In this document: positions 13,612 to 22,673 of the stretch, in pieces
Numbering within the stretch: position 1 is the first letter of the stretch
Layout: each line of letters opens with the position of its first letter
Assembly (NCBI RefSeq): GCF_030149505.1
Contig: NZ_JASBRN010000057.1
Location: forward strand, 1 to 64,000
Length of the DNA: 64,000 nt
Direction: 5' to 3'
Source of the DNA: Nocardioides sp.
GTDB lineage: Bacteria > Actinomycetota > Actinomycetes > Propionibacteriales > Nocardioidaceae
Notes under the pieces: generated by a model
Told to the model about the DNA's origin: nothing
Databases searched by the model: none
The model's input: the letters and a program-made list of their open reading frames with translations, nothing else
Made by a program: the position numbers and the translations under genes

Positions 13612-13682
13612 GGCGGGTGGGGCTCGAACCCACGACCCAAGGATTATGAGTCCTCTGCTCTGACCGACTGAGCTACCGCCCC
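13609..13682 (-). tRNA. tRNA with CAU anticodon (tRNA-Ile2 or elongator tRNA-Met)
   Basis: GGGGCGGTAGCTCAGTCGGTCAGAGCAGAGGACTCATAATCCTTGGGTCGTGGGTTCGAGCCCCACCCGCCC; anticodon loop CTCATAA; canonical T arm. Confidence 0.92.
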
Positions 13683-13821
13683 GCGAGCGTGCGCACTGTT
13701 GCCGCGTACGTCGGCCGCGACCCTATCGGTCGCGGCCGGCGCAGCCCGAGGCCACCCGCCCGGGTGGCAGGGTCCGAGCCCGGTCCGTGCCACGGTGGAC
13801 GCATGACCGAGTCGAACACCA

Positions 13822-14055
13822 GTGCGAACACGCCCAAACGACGTTCTGGGAGCCGAGGCCCCCAGCACCGACGCCACGGAGAAGGACCCCTCGGACTGGG
13901 TGACCGGGGACGAGCCCATGACGGGCGCCCAGCGCTCCTACCTCGACACCTTGGCCCGCGAGGCCGGGGAGACCCTGCCCGCGGACCTGAGCAAGGCCGA
14001 GGCGTCCGAGCACATCGAGCGGCTCCGCGCGGCCAGCGACCGCGTCGACGGCTGA
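13822..14055 (+). CDS. DUF3072-like small protein (5' end possibly frameshifted)
   Basis: NDVLGAEAPSTDATEKDPSDWVTGDEPMTGAQRSYLDTLAREAGETLPADLSKAEASEHIERL. Confidence 0.7.
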   Translation: MRTRPNDVLGAEAPSTDATEKDPSDWVTGDEPMTGAQRSYLDTLAREAGETLPADLSKAEASEHIERLRAASDRVDG

Positions 14056-14116
14056 GGGAGGGCCCTCCGACGGACACCGGAACCCGGGAAGACACAGAGT
14101 CTCCGGGGATTGTGTT

Positions 14117-14887
14117 CTAGTCCAGCAGCCGCTTGACGAACCGATCGCGTCCGGGGCTGTAGAGGTGGGATTCCCCGCCCGCACGCTCCGCGGGTTCGGC
14201 CAGCGCACGGCCCACCAGAACGACGGCCGCCTGTCGCAGTCCGGCCGTCTCCACGGCCTCGGCGATCGTGTCGACAGTTCCGCGCAGCACCAGCTCCTCT
14301 GGCTGGCTGGCCCGGTACACGACCACCACCGGGCAGTCTCCACCGACGACCGGCTCCAACTGGCCCATCAGGGTCCGCGTCCGGGTGATCGCCAGGTGAA
14401 GCACCAGGGTCGCGCCGGTGGCGGCGAAGTCTGTCAGCGACTCCCCCGCGCCCATCGCGGTCGACCGGGCCCTCGTGCGCGTCAGCACCACGGACTGCGC
14501 TACCAGAGGCACTGTCAGTTCGCTGCCCACCCGCGCGGCCGCCGCGGCGTACGCGGGCACGCCGGGCGTCACCGACCACGTCACGCCGGCGGCGTCGAGC
14601 CGCTTGGTCTGCTCGTGCAGTGCGGAGTACAGCGACGGGTCGCCGGAGGTGAGGCGGACAATCACGCGTCCGGTCCGGAAGCCGTCCACGAGCAATGCCG
14701 TGATCTGGTCGAGGTCGAGGTCCTGAGTGTCCACGAGCGTCGCCCGTGGGCCGCAGTGGGCGAGCACCTCCGGGTCGAGGTAGGTGCCCGGATAGAGCAC
14801 CAGGTCGGCCGACGCCAGCAGCCGGGTGGCCCGCACGGTCAGCAGGTCGGCGGCACCCGGTCCAGCGCCCACGAAGTGCACGGTCAT
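14117..14887 (-). CDS. cobM: precorrin-4 C11-methyltransferase
   Basis: MTVHFVGAGPGAADLLTVRATRLLASADLVLYPGTYLDPEVL..RLTSGDPSLYSALHEQ; start overlaps cobIJ stop. Confidence 0.93.
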   Translation of the reverse strand: MTVHFVGAGPGAADLLTVRATRLLASADLVLYPGTYLDPEVLAHCGPRATLVDTQDLDLDQITALLVDGFRTGRVIVRLTSGDPSLYSALHEQTKRLDAAGVTWSVTPGVPAYAAAAARVGSELTVPLVAQSVVLTRTRARSTAMGAGESLTDFAATGATLVLHLAITRTRTLMGQLEPVVGGDCPVVVVYRASQPEELVLRGTVDTIAEAVETAGLRQAAVVLVGRALAEPAERAGGESHLYSPGRDRFVKRLLD

Positions 14888-16419
14888 CGCACGAACCTCG
14901 GGGTCCAGACGCCTGCGGGCGAGACGCGCGTCGACGAGGCGCCCACGATGAGCAGGCACTTCATGTCGATGGTGGCGGGGTCGAGCTCACCCAGCGTGGT
15001 CACGGTCAAGGCCTCCTCCGCGCGCCCGACGTCGCGTCCCACGACGACGACGGTGTCCGGACTCTTGTGCTCCAGCAAGACCCGGCGTGCCGTCGCGACC
15101 TGCTCGGTGCGGCTGCGTGAGGCCGGGTTGTAGATGGCGAGGACGAGGTCCGCCTCGGCCACAGCCCGTAGCCGCTTCTCGACGACCTCCCACGGCTTGA
15201 GGCGGTCAGAGAGGCTCATCACCGCGAAGTCGGCCCCGACGGGGGCGCCCGCGCGGGCGGCCACGGCCTGCACCGCGCTCACCCCGGGAAGCACCCGGAT
15301 GGAGACGTCGGCGTACGCCGGGTCCTCGGCGGCCTCGAAGACAGCGGCGGCCATGCCGAACACACCCGCGTCGCCGCCCGAGACGACGGCGACCTTCTCG
15401 CCGCGCTTGGCGAGGTCCAACGCGAACCCGGCCCGGTCGACCTCGACGGTGTTGCCCGACGCGTGTCGGGTCAGTCCTGCTCGCTGCGGCACCCGGTTGA
15501 TGTACGGCGCGTATCCCACGACGTGGTCGACGTCGGCCAGCGCCGCGCTCACCTCCGGCGTGAGCCAGCCTTCTGGGCCCGGCCCGAGCCCGACGACCAG
15601 CAGTTCGGCCGGGGCCACGTCGCGGGCCGGGAGCGCGGCCGCGACGGCGTGCTTGCCGCACTCACGCGAGCGCCGTCCGTTGAGGCTGTCGCCGGTGACC
15701 ACGATCAGCGAGAAGTACGGCACCGATGCCTCATCGACGTCCCTCACCGAGATCCAGCGCTCCTCCGGCATCGAGGCGCGCTCTACGTACAGAGCATGGT
15801 CAAGGCGCCCCGCTGCGGCGAGAGCACGGCGTACGGCCGGGAAGGTGCGCCCCAGCTTCATGATGATCGCGCCGTCGGTGTCGGCCAGCCGTCGCGCGAG
15901 CTCGGGCTCGGGCAGGGTCCCGGGCAGCACAGTCAGCACGTCGGTCTGACGCACGAGTGGACTCGCGGTCGCGGCGGTGGCGGCCAGGAAGGCAGGGACG
16001 CCCGGCACGATCTCGGTCGGGAAGCGATCGGCCAGCCGGTCATGCATGTACATGTACGAGCCGTAGAACAGCGGGTCTCCCTCCGAGAGGAGCACGACGT
16101 TACGACCGGCCGTGAGGTGGGCGGCCAGGCGCTCGGCCGACTCCTCGTAGAACTCCGCGAGCACCCCGGTGTACCCGCCGGGGTGGTCGGTCGTGCCTGT
16201 GGTGATCGGGTAAGTCAGCTCCTCCTCCAGCACACCGGTGGGGAAGAGCTCCACGGCGATTCGTCGCGCGTTGGACTGCTTGTCGCGGGCCGCGTGGTAC
16301 GCGATCACGTCGGCGTTCTCGATCAGTCGAGCGGCCTTGAGGGTGATCAGTTCCGGGTCGCCGGGGCCGACGCCGACCCCGGAGAAGTGACCGCTGACGG
16401 GGATGGTGGTCGTGCTCAT
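14884..16419 (-). CDS. cobIJ: fused precorrin-2 C20-methyltransferase / precorrin-3B C17-methyltransferase
   Basis: Two SAM methyltransferase modules: GVGVGPGDPELITLKAARLI..LLSEGDPLFYGSYMYMHDRL and GLGPGPEGWLTPEVSAALADVDHVVGYAPYI..SGGDAGVFGMA. Confidence 0.93.
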   Translation of the reverse strand: MSTTTIPVSGHFSGVGVGPGDPELITLKAARLIENADVIAYHAARDKQSNARRIAVELFPTGVLEEELTYPITTGTTDHPGGYTGVLAEFYEESAERLAAHLTAGRNVVLLSEGDPLFYGSYMYMHDRLADRFPTEIVPGVPAFLAATAATASPLVRQTDVLTVLPGTLPEPELARRLADTDGAIIMKLGRTFPAVRRALAAAGRLDHALYVERASMPEERWISVRDVDEASVPYFSLIVVTGDSLNGRRSRECGKHAVAAALPARDVAPAELLVVGLGPGPEGWLTPEVSAALADVDHVVGYAPYINRVPQRAGLTRHASGNTVEVDRAGFALDLAKRGEKVAVVSGGDAGVFGMAAAVFEAAEDPAYADVSIRVLPGVSAVQAVAARAGAPVGADFAVMSLSDRLKPWEVVEKRLRAVAEADLVLAIYNPASRSRTEQVATARRVLLEHKSPDTVVVVGRDVGRAEEALTVTTLGELDPATIDMKCLLIVGASSTRVSPAGVWTPRFVR

Positions 16420-17096
16420 TCCTGCTCCTGTGCCAGCGCGTTGAGGGCCGACGACGTCATGGCGGAACCGCCCCGACGTCCGCGCACGGTGACGAACGGG
16501 ATGTCGATCCCGTGGTCGACGCGAAAGTCCTCGAGGGCCTGCTTGGACTCGGCGGCGCCGATGAAGCCCACAGGGCAGCCGACGATCGCTGCGGGACGCG
16601 GGGCGCCGTCGACCAGCATCTCGAGCAGGTGGAAGAGGGCGGTGGGCGCATTACCGATGGCGACGACCGCACCTTCGAGGTGCGGCTCCCACAGCGACAC
16701 CGCGGCCGCCGTGCGGGTGGTGCCCCACGCGTCGGCAAGGGCCGGCACCGCGGGGTCGTTCAGGGTGCAGAGCACGTCGTTGTCGGCGGGAAGACGGCTG
16801 CGCGTCACGCCCTTCACCACCATCGTGGCGTCGCAGAGCACGGGCGCCCCCGCCTCCAGGGCCGCCCGGGCGGCCTGCACGAGCTCCCGGTGAATGACCA
16901 GATCGTCGACCAGGTCGACCTGCCCGCTGCCATGGATCATCCGGACGGCCACCTTCTCGGCGTTCACCGGGACCTTCGAGAGGTCAGCCTCGCGGCGGAT
17001 GGTGGCGAACGAGTCGACGTAGATCGCCGGTCCCCGGTCGGTGTAGGGGTAGTGACGCCCCGGACGCCGGGGCTGGAAGGCCGAGGTGGTGCTCAC
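16416..17096 (-). CDS. cobH: precorrin-8X methylmutase
   Basis: VAVRMIHGSGQVDLVDDLVIHRELV..VLCDATMVVKGVTRSRLPADNDVLCTLND..AIVGCPVGFIGAAESKQAL. Confidence 0.94.
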   Translation of the reverse strand: MSTTSAFQPRRPGRHYPYTDRGPAIYVDSFATIRREADLSKVPVNAEKVAVRMIHGSGQVDLVDDLVIHRELVQAARAALEAGAPVLCDATMVVKGVTRSRLPADNDVLCTLNDPAVPALADAWGTTRTAAAVSLWEPHLEGAVVAIGNAPTALFHLLEMLVDGAPRPAAIVGCPVGFIGAAESKQALEDFRVDHGIDIPFVTVRGRRGGSAMTSSALNALAQEQE

Positions 17097-17938
17097 GGGG
17101 TCTCCTCGGGAATGAGAACGCCACGCCACGGGGTGACGACGAGTGTGGACGCCGCGGCGCAGAGCCGCTCCACGGCGGGACGGTCCAGTCCGTCCTCGGG
17201 CACGGGGACGTGTTCCCCACCGAGGACACGCCCGTACGGAAGTGGTGGTGCTGCGGCGGGTAGGTGTGGGGACGGCGGCACGGACGCTGCCAACGGTGCT
17301 GGTAGCTCGTGGACGTGCCACGGCGCCTGTGGTCCGATGCCCCGGACGTCGAGGAACCGGTGCGCGAGCTGGATCAGGCGACCAATCACCACGTCCAGCC
17401 CGACCACCGGTCCCCACCCCGTGCTGATCCTCAGCTGCGCGGAGTGGGAGTCGAGCACGACGAACCCGAGGTCGCAGGTGCGATCGAGCAGGTCACCGCG
17501 ACCGTCATCGAGCACCAAGAGAAAGCGGCCGGGCAGCGCACCGAGCGCAGGCTCACTCAGCAGGGCAGCGTCCAGTGCCCTCACCATGGGACGTAGGTCG
17601 GCGCGACCGCCGGCCAGTCCCGTCTGGGGCGACGCCATGATGTTCCTCGCCAGGTCGTGCGTTCGGCTGGGAAGGAGGCCCGTGACCTCGAGCGCGTTCA
17701 GCACGTCCTGGGGGAGCTGATCGGTCCCCGGGGTGGCAGGCAGGCCGCGGACCTGAAGATTGGTACGGGTGGTGACGTACACCCGTCCGTCGCCGTGTCG
17801 CTCCGCGAACGTGAGCAGCTCGAGCAGCTCGCGGCACGTCACGTGACCGCCCGGCAGACGCAGTCGGACGAGAAGACCATCGGTCGCGGCCCACGGGCGC
17901 AGGGCGCCAGGACAACGGTCGGGACGTGACCGGATCAC
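17093..17938 (-). CDS. cobG: short CobG-like protein (precorrin-3B synthase / nitrite-sulfite reductase family), C-terminally truncated
   Basis: DRCPGALRPWAATDGLLVRLRLPGGHVT, VYVTTRTNLQVRGLP, LLPSRTHDLARNIMASPQTGLAGG, PGRFLLVLDDGRGD; ends at VVTPWRGVLIPEETP. Confidence 0.8.
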   Translation of the reverse strand: MIRSRPDRCPGALRPWAATDGLLVRLRLPGGHVTCRELLELLTFAERHGDGRVYVTTRTNLQVRGLPATPGTDQLPQDVLNALEVTGLLPSRTHDLARNIMASPQTGLAGGRADLRPMVRALDAALLSEPALGALPGRFLLVLDDGRGDLLDRTCDLGFVVLDSHSAQLRISTGWGPVVGLDVVIGRLIQLAHRFLDVRGIGPQAPWHVHELPAPLAASVPPSPHLPAAAPPLPYGRVLGGEHVPVPEDGLDRPAVERLCAAASTLVVTPWRGVLIPEETP

Positions 17939-18009
17939 CGAAAATCACCATGTTTCGAGTCCGGGCCCGTACGCGGGACCCATCATGACCCGACGACGGT
18001 TGTCGTCAG

Positions 18010-18190
18010 GGCCAGCAGGTCTTCGGACTCGGATCAACCGGGAGAGGACGCCTTCCCAGGATCCGAAGACCCCAGTGGCTGCCATTGCTGGCGTGTCCGT
18101 CCCGTCCCCTCACCGCTGCGCGTCAGTTCCGGACTTTCACCGGATTCCCTGACTCCACCTGGGAGTACGACTGGCTTGGGCGACCATACC
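18010..18190 (-). promoter_or_regulatory. cobalamin riboswitch (upstream of cobG-cobH-cobIJ-cobM)
   Basis: Minus strand GGGAATCCGGTGAAAGTCCGGAACTGACGCGCAGCGGTGAG ... GGCAGCCACTGGGGTCTTCGGATCCTGGGAAGGC; B12 box present. Confidence 0.88.
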
Positions 18191-18356
18191 GCGACCGATC
18201 ACGGGCGACGCCGGGCCCCCGCCACCGGTGCGCTCCTGAGCGTCGACGCAGCCCACCGCCGGTAGGACGTCGGGGCTCGACCCGGTCAAGTCCAAGGGAC
18301 GGCCCTCGTCTCCCTACCGCCCGCCGGTTCTCGGCGCAGCACGAGAGATGCCACCG

Positions 18357-18905
18357 TCACGCCCGACGTACCGACGTTCCGTCCCACACAAGCACGTCGC
18401 CATTGCCGACCACGCCCAGCTCGGTACCTCCAGGCAGCAGGCGGAAGAGTTCGCCGTGACCCACGACCACGTGGGTCACCCCTTCAGCCAGGGAGCCCAG
18501 GGCTGCTTGGCCCCGGCTGCACGCACTGGCGGAATCCTCTACGCCACCGTGGGCGAGAGCCACCAGGGAAGCCCCGCCGGTCCACGCGACGGTGCGAGTG
18601 TGCCGTGTCCCCTCGAACAGGCCGAAGGAACGCTCGCGCAGCCGGACGTCCTCCCCACGACTCGCCCCCAACCGCCGGGCCATGATCTCGGCGCCCGCGA
18701 CCGCTCGGCCCAGATCGCTCGATGTCACGTGCACAGCCCCCTCCCCGGACACGAGGCCCGCGATTCTCGCGGCAGCGGCGACCATCTGTTCGCGCCCCCG
18801 AACGGTGAGTCGGGGATGGGCGGTCTGCCCCTGCGTCACGCCGCTGATGTTCCACTCCGACTCCCCGTGCCTCACGAGGTACACCGACTCCTGCACGCGT
18901 CCCAT
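18357..18905 (-). CDS. histidine phosphatase family protein (possible alpha-ribazole phosphatase)
   Basis: VYLVRHGESEWNISGVTQGQTAHPRLTVRGREQ, SSDLGRAV, RERSFGLFEG, VVVGHGELFR; embedded in cob cluster. Confidence 0.82.
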   Translation of the reverse strand: MGRVQESVYLVRHGESEWNISGVTQGQTAHPRLTVRGREQMVAAAARIAGLVSGEGAVHVTSSDLGRAVAGAEIMARRLGASRGEDVRLRERSFGLFEGTRHTRTVAWTGGASLVALAHGGVEDSASACSRGQAALGSLAEGVTHVVVGHGELFRLLPGGTELGVVGNGDVLVWDGTSVRRA

Positions 18906-18919
18906 CCTCCCGTAGGCTG

Positions 18920-19060
18920 CCTGGGATCCACGGCGCAGGAACCCGGTGAGACTCCGGGGCGGTTCCGCCACTGTGACCGAGCACGCGTGCTCGAAGCCAG
19001 ACACTGGCCGTGGGTGAATCCGACCGCTACACGGGGCGAGAACCCCGGAGGAGGACCCCG
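18920..19060 (+). promoter_or_regulatory. cobalamin riboswitch (upstream of cobN)
   Basis: GGAACCCGGTGAGACTCCGGGGCGGTTCCGCCACTGTGACCGAGCACGCGTGCTCGAAGCCAGACAC, then SD-like GGAGGAGG before the ATG. Confidence 0.88.
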
Positions 19061-19064
19061 GCAC

Positions 19065-22000
19065 ATGGCCGCGTCCGTACACGTCTGCCTGCTCTCCACG
19101 TCCGACACGGACCTGCTCTCGGCCCGGGCAAGCGGCGTGAGCTTCGCGCTGGCCAACCCGGCGCGCAGCACGGACACCGAGCTGGACGCGGTGATCGAGG
19201 GAGCCGACCTCGTCGTCGTCCGCCAGCTGGGCTCGCCCCACGACCTGTGGCACGGACTGTCCGCTGTGCGCGCGTCCGGCACTCCCCTGGTCGTCCTGGG
19301 TGGCGAGCAGCAGCCCAGCGCCGAGCTGATGGAGCTCAGCACCGTCCCGATCGGTGTCGCCGCCGAGGCGCACCGCTACCTGGCCGAAGGCGGTCCGGCG
19401 AATCTCGCGCAGATGCACGCCTTCCTCTCCGACACAGTCCTGCTCACCGGCGAAGGGTTCGAGCCACCGGCGGTCGTGCCGTCGTGGGGCTTCGCCGAGC
19501 GGAGCGCCCCCGCCGACGCGTCGCTGCCGAAGGTCGGCATCCTCTACTACCGCGCCCACCAGACCAGCGGCAACACCGCCTTCGCACACGCGCTGGCGGA
19601 CGCCGTGGACGCCACCGGCCGAGGTGTGGGCGTCCCCATCTTCGCTGGCTCGCTGCGGAGCGCCCCCGACGACCTCTTCGACGCCCTTGGTCAGCTCGAC
19701 GCACTCGTGGTGACTGTCTTGGCCGCCGGCGGCAGCGTCCCGGCCTCGGTCAGCGCAGGAGGTGACGACGAGACCTGGGACGTCGAGCGGATCGCCGCCC
19801 TCGACATCCCCGTCCTCCAGGGCCTGTGCCTGACCAGCAGCCGTGAGGAGTGGGAGGCCAACGACGACGGCGTGACCCCGCTGGATTCGGCGAACCAGAT
19901 CGCCATCCCGGAGTTCGACGGACGCATCATCACCGCGCCGTTCTCCTTCAAGGAGATCGACGACGAGGGGCTACCCCGCTACGTCGCCGACCGTGAGCGG
20001 TGTGCCCGCGTCGCCACCATCGCGGTCAACCACGCCCACCTGCGTCACGTCCCGAACGCCGAGAAGAAGATCGCCCTCGTCCTCTCCGCGTACCCCACCA
20101 AGCACTCCCGCATCGGCAACGCCGTGGGCCTTGACACCCCGGTCTCGACCATTCGCCTGCTCCGACGGCTCCGAGACGCCGGGTACGACCTGGGCGGCCC
20201 CGGCGCCGTGCCGGGCCTCGACCTCACCGACGACACCGAGGCCGGCGACACGCTGATCCACGCCATGATCGCGGCCGGCGGCCAGGACGAGGAATGGTTG
20301 ACGTCCGGACAGCTCACTGACGCTCACGTTCGCATCAGCACCGAGCAGTACCGACGCTGGACCGCACATCTTCCCCAGGCTCTGCGCGACGAGATGACCG
20401 AGGCGTGGGGTGAGGCTCCCGGCTCGCTCTTCGTCAACGAGGCCGACGAGATCGTGATCGCCACGCTGGTCGCCGGCAACGTGGTCATCATGATCCAGCC
20501 GCCCCGCGGCTTCGGCGAGAACCCGGTGGCGATCTACCACGACCCTGACCTGGCGCCGACCCACCACTACATGGCGGCCTACCGCTGGTTGGAGGAGTCC
20601 CCGAACTCAGGTGGTTTCGGTGCCCACGCGGTCGTCCATGTCGGCAAGCACGGTTCCCTGGAGTGGCTGCCGGGCAAGAATGCTGCGCTCTCGGCCGAGT
20701 GTGGCACCGATGCCGTGCTGGGCAACCTGCCGCTCTTCTACCCGTTCCTCGTCAACGACCCCGGTGAAGGGGCCCAGGCGAAGCGACGTGCCCACGCCAC
20801 CATCGTCGACCACCTCATCCCGCCGATGGCGCGCGCCGAGACATACGGCGACATCGCCCGTCTCGAGCAACTGCTGGACGAATACGGCAACATCGCCGCG
20901 ATGGACCCGGCCAAGCTGCCCGCCATCCGTGGCGAGATCTGGCAGCTCATGAAGGCCGCGGAGCTGCACCGCGACCTCGGCCTCGACGAGCGCCCCGACG
21001 ACGAGGAGTTCGACGACTTCCTGTTGCACGTCGACGGGTGGCTGTGCGAGATCAAGGACGTCCAGATCCGCGACGGCCTGCACGTCCTGGGGCAGGCACC
21101 CGCGGACGAGGCACTGGTGAACCTGGTCCTGGCTGCGCTGCGCGCCTCCCAGGTCTGGGGCGGGGTGGGTAACGCCGTCCCGGGCCTCCGCTCTGCCCTG
21201 GGCCTGGGCGAGGGAGCGATCACCGCCGAGGTCGACGCCTTCGAGGCCGAGGCGCGCCGACTCGTCGAGGCGCTGGCCGCGGCGGACTGGGACCCCACGG
21301 TCGTGCCCGGGCTCCACGAGGACGCCGGCGTGCAGGCCGCACTCACCTTCGCCGCCGACGAAGTGGTCCCGCGCCTCGCCAGCACCACCGACGAGATGGA
21401 CACGCTCCTGCACGCCCTCGACGGCGGCTACGTGCCCGCCGGGCCCTCCGGCTCACCGCTGCGCGGCCTCGTCAACGTGCTGCCGACCGGCCGCAACTTC
21501 TACACCGTCGACCCTCGCGCCATCCCCTCGCGCCTGGCCTGGCAGACCGGTCAGGCGATGGCCGAGTCCCTCGTGCAGCGCTACCTCGACGAGACCGGCG
21601 AGCATCCCACCTCGGTCGGCCTCTCGGTGTGGGGCACCAGCGCGATGCGTACCTCGGGCGACGACGTCGCCGAGGTGCTGGCGCTGCTCGGTGTCCGTCC
21701 GGAGTGGGACGACATGTCGCGTCGGGTGAACAACCTGCAGGTGATCGACCTGGCTGAGCTGGGCCGCCCGCGCATCGACGTCACCGTCCGGATCTCCGGC
21801 TTCTTCCGGGACGCGTTCCCCCACGTGGTGGCGATGCTGGACGACGCCGTCCAGCTGGTGGCGGACCTGGACGAGCCGGAGGAGATGAACTTCGTGCGCG
21901 CCCACAGCCGGGCCGACCTGGCCCAGCACGGGGACGCCCGCCGGGCCACGACCCGCATCTTCGGCTCGAAGCCGGGCTCCTACGGGGCGGGCATCCTCCA

Positions 22001-22673
22001 GGTGGTCGAGTCGGGCTCCTGGCGCGACGACAACGACCTGGCCGAGGTCTACACCGCGTGGGGCGGCTTCGCCTACGGCCGTGGCCTGGACGGGGTCGCT
22101 GCGGCCGACGACATGCGTACCGCCTACCGCCGGATCAAGGTGGCCGCGAAGAACGTCGACAGCACCGAGCACGACATTGCCGACTCCGACGACTACTTCC
22201 AGTACCACGGCGGCATGGTGGCCACGGTGCGCGCGCTCACGGGCGCCGACCCGAAGGCGTACGTCGGCGACTCCACCTCCCCCGACTCCGTGCGCACCCG
22301 GTCACTGCAGGAGGAGACGAACCGGGTCTTCCGGGCCCGGGTGGTCAATCCGCGCTGGATCGGCGCGATGCAGCGTCACGGCTACAAGGGCGCCTTCGAA
22401 CTGGCGGCCACCGTCGACTACCTGTTCGGGTTCGACGCCACCGCCGGTGTCGTCCACGACTGGATGTACGAGTCGCTGGCGTCCTCGTACGTGTTGGACG
22501 AGACCAACCAGGACTTCCTGCGCACCTCGAACCCGTGGGCGCTGCGCGGCATCGTAGAACGGCTGCACGAGGCCGCCGAGCGCGGCCTCTGGGCCGAGCC
22601 CGACCCGGAGACGCTGGCCCAGTTGCAGAAGGTCTACCTCGAGGTCGAAGGAGACCTGGAGGACGACGCGTGA
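19065..22673 (+). CDS. cobN: cobaltochelatase large subunit CobN
   Basis: About 1200 aa; KHGSLEWLPGKNAALSAECGTDAVLGNLPLFYPFLVNDPGEGAQAKRRAHATIVDHLIPPM, LPTGRNFYTVDPRAIPSRLAWQTG. Confidence 0.96.
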   Translation: MAASVHVCLLSTSDTDLLSARASGVSFALANPARSTDTELDAVIEGADLVVVRQLGSPHDLWHGLSAVRASGTPLVVLGGEQQPSAELMELSTVPIGVAAEAHRYLAEGGPANLAQMHAFLSDTVLLTGEGFEPPAVVPSWGFAERSAPADASLPKVGILYYRAHQTSGNTAFAHALADAVDATGRGVGVPIFAGSLRSAPDDLFDALGQLDALVVTVLAAGGSVPASVSAGGDDETWDVERIAALDIPVLQGLCLTSSREEWEANDDGVTPLDSANQIAIPEFDGRIITAPFSFKEIDDEGLPRYVADRERCARVATIAVNHAHLRHVPNAEKKIALVLSAYPTKHSRIGNAVGLDTPVSTIRLLRRLRDAGYDLGGPGAVPGLDLTDDTEAGDTLIHAMIAAGGQDEEWLTSGQLTDAHVRISTEQYRRWTAHLPQALRDEMTEAWGEAPGSLFVNEADEIVIATLVAGNVVIMIQPPRGFGENPVAIYHDPDLAPTHHYMAAYRWLEESPNSGGFGAHAVVHVGKHGSLEWLPGKNAALSAECGTDAVLGNLPLFYPFLVNDPGEGAQAKRRAHATIVDHLIPPMARAETYGDIARLEQLLDEYGNIAAMDPAKLPAIRGEIWQLMKAAELHRDLGLDERPDDEEFDDFLLHVDGWLCEIKDVQIRDGLHVLGQAPADEALVNLVLAALRASQVWGGVGNAVPGLRSALGLGEGAITAEVDAFEAEARRLVEALAAADWDPTVVPGLHEDAGVQAALTFAADEVVPRLASTTDEMDTLLHALDGGYVPAGPSGSPLRGLVNVLPTGRNFYTVDPRAIPSRLAWQTGQAMAESLVQRYLDETGEHPTSVGLSVWGTSAMRTSGDDVAEVLALLGVRPEWDDMSRRVNNLQVIDLAELGRPRIDVTVRISGFFRDAFPHVVAMLDDAVQLVADLDEPEEMNFVRAHSRADLAQHGDARRATTRIFGSKPGSYGAGILQVVESGSWRDDNDLAEVYTAWGGFAYGRGLDGVAAADDMRTAYRRIKVAAKNVDSTEHDIADSDDYFQYHGGMVATVRALTGADPKAYVGDSTSPDSVRTRSLQEETNRVFRARVVNPRWIGAMQRHGYKGAFELAATVDYLFGFDATAGVVHDWMYESLASSYVLDETNQDFLRTSNPWALRGIVERLHEAAERGLWAEPDPETLAQLQKVYLEVEGDLEDDA

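Noticed and set aside
14075-14115. Possible att-like or tRNA remnant at the left edge of the cob cluster
   Set aside because: The ACACAG...TGTGT segment forms only an imperfect hairpin and does not match the tRNA-Asn or tRNA-CAU 3' ends.
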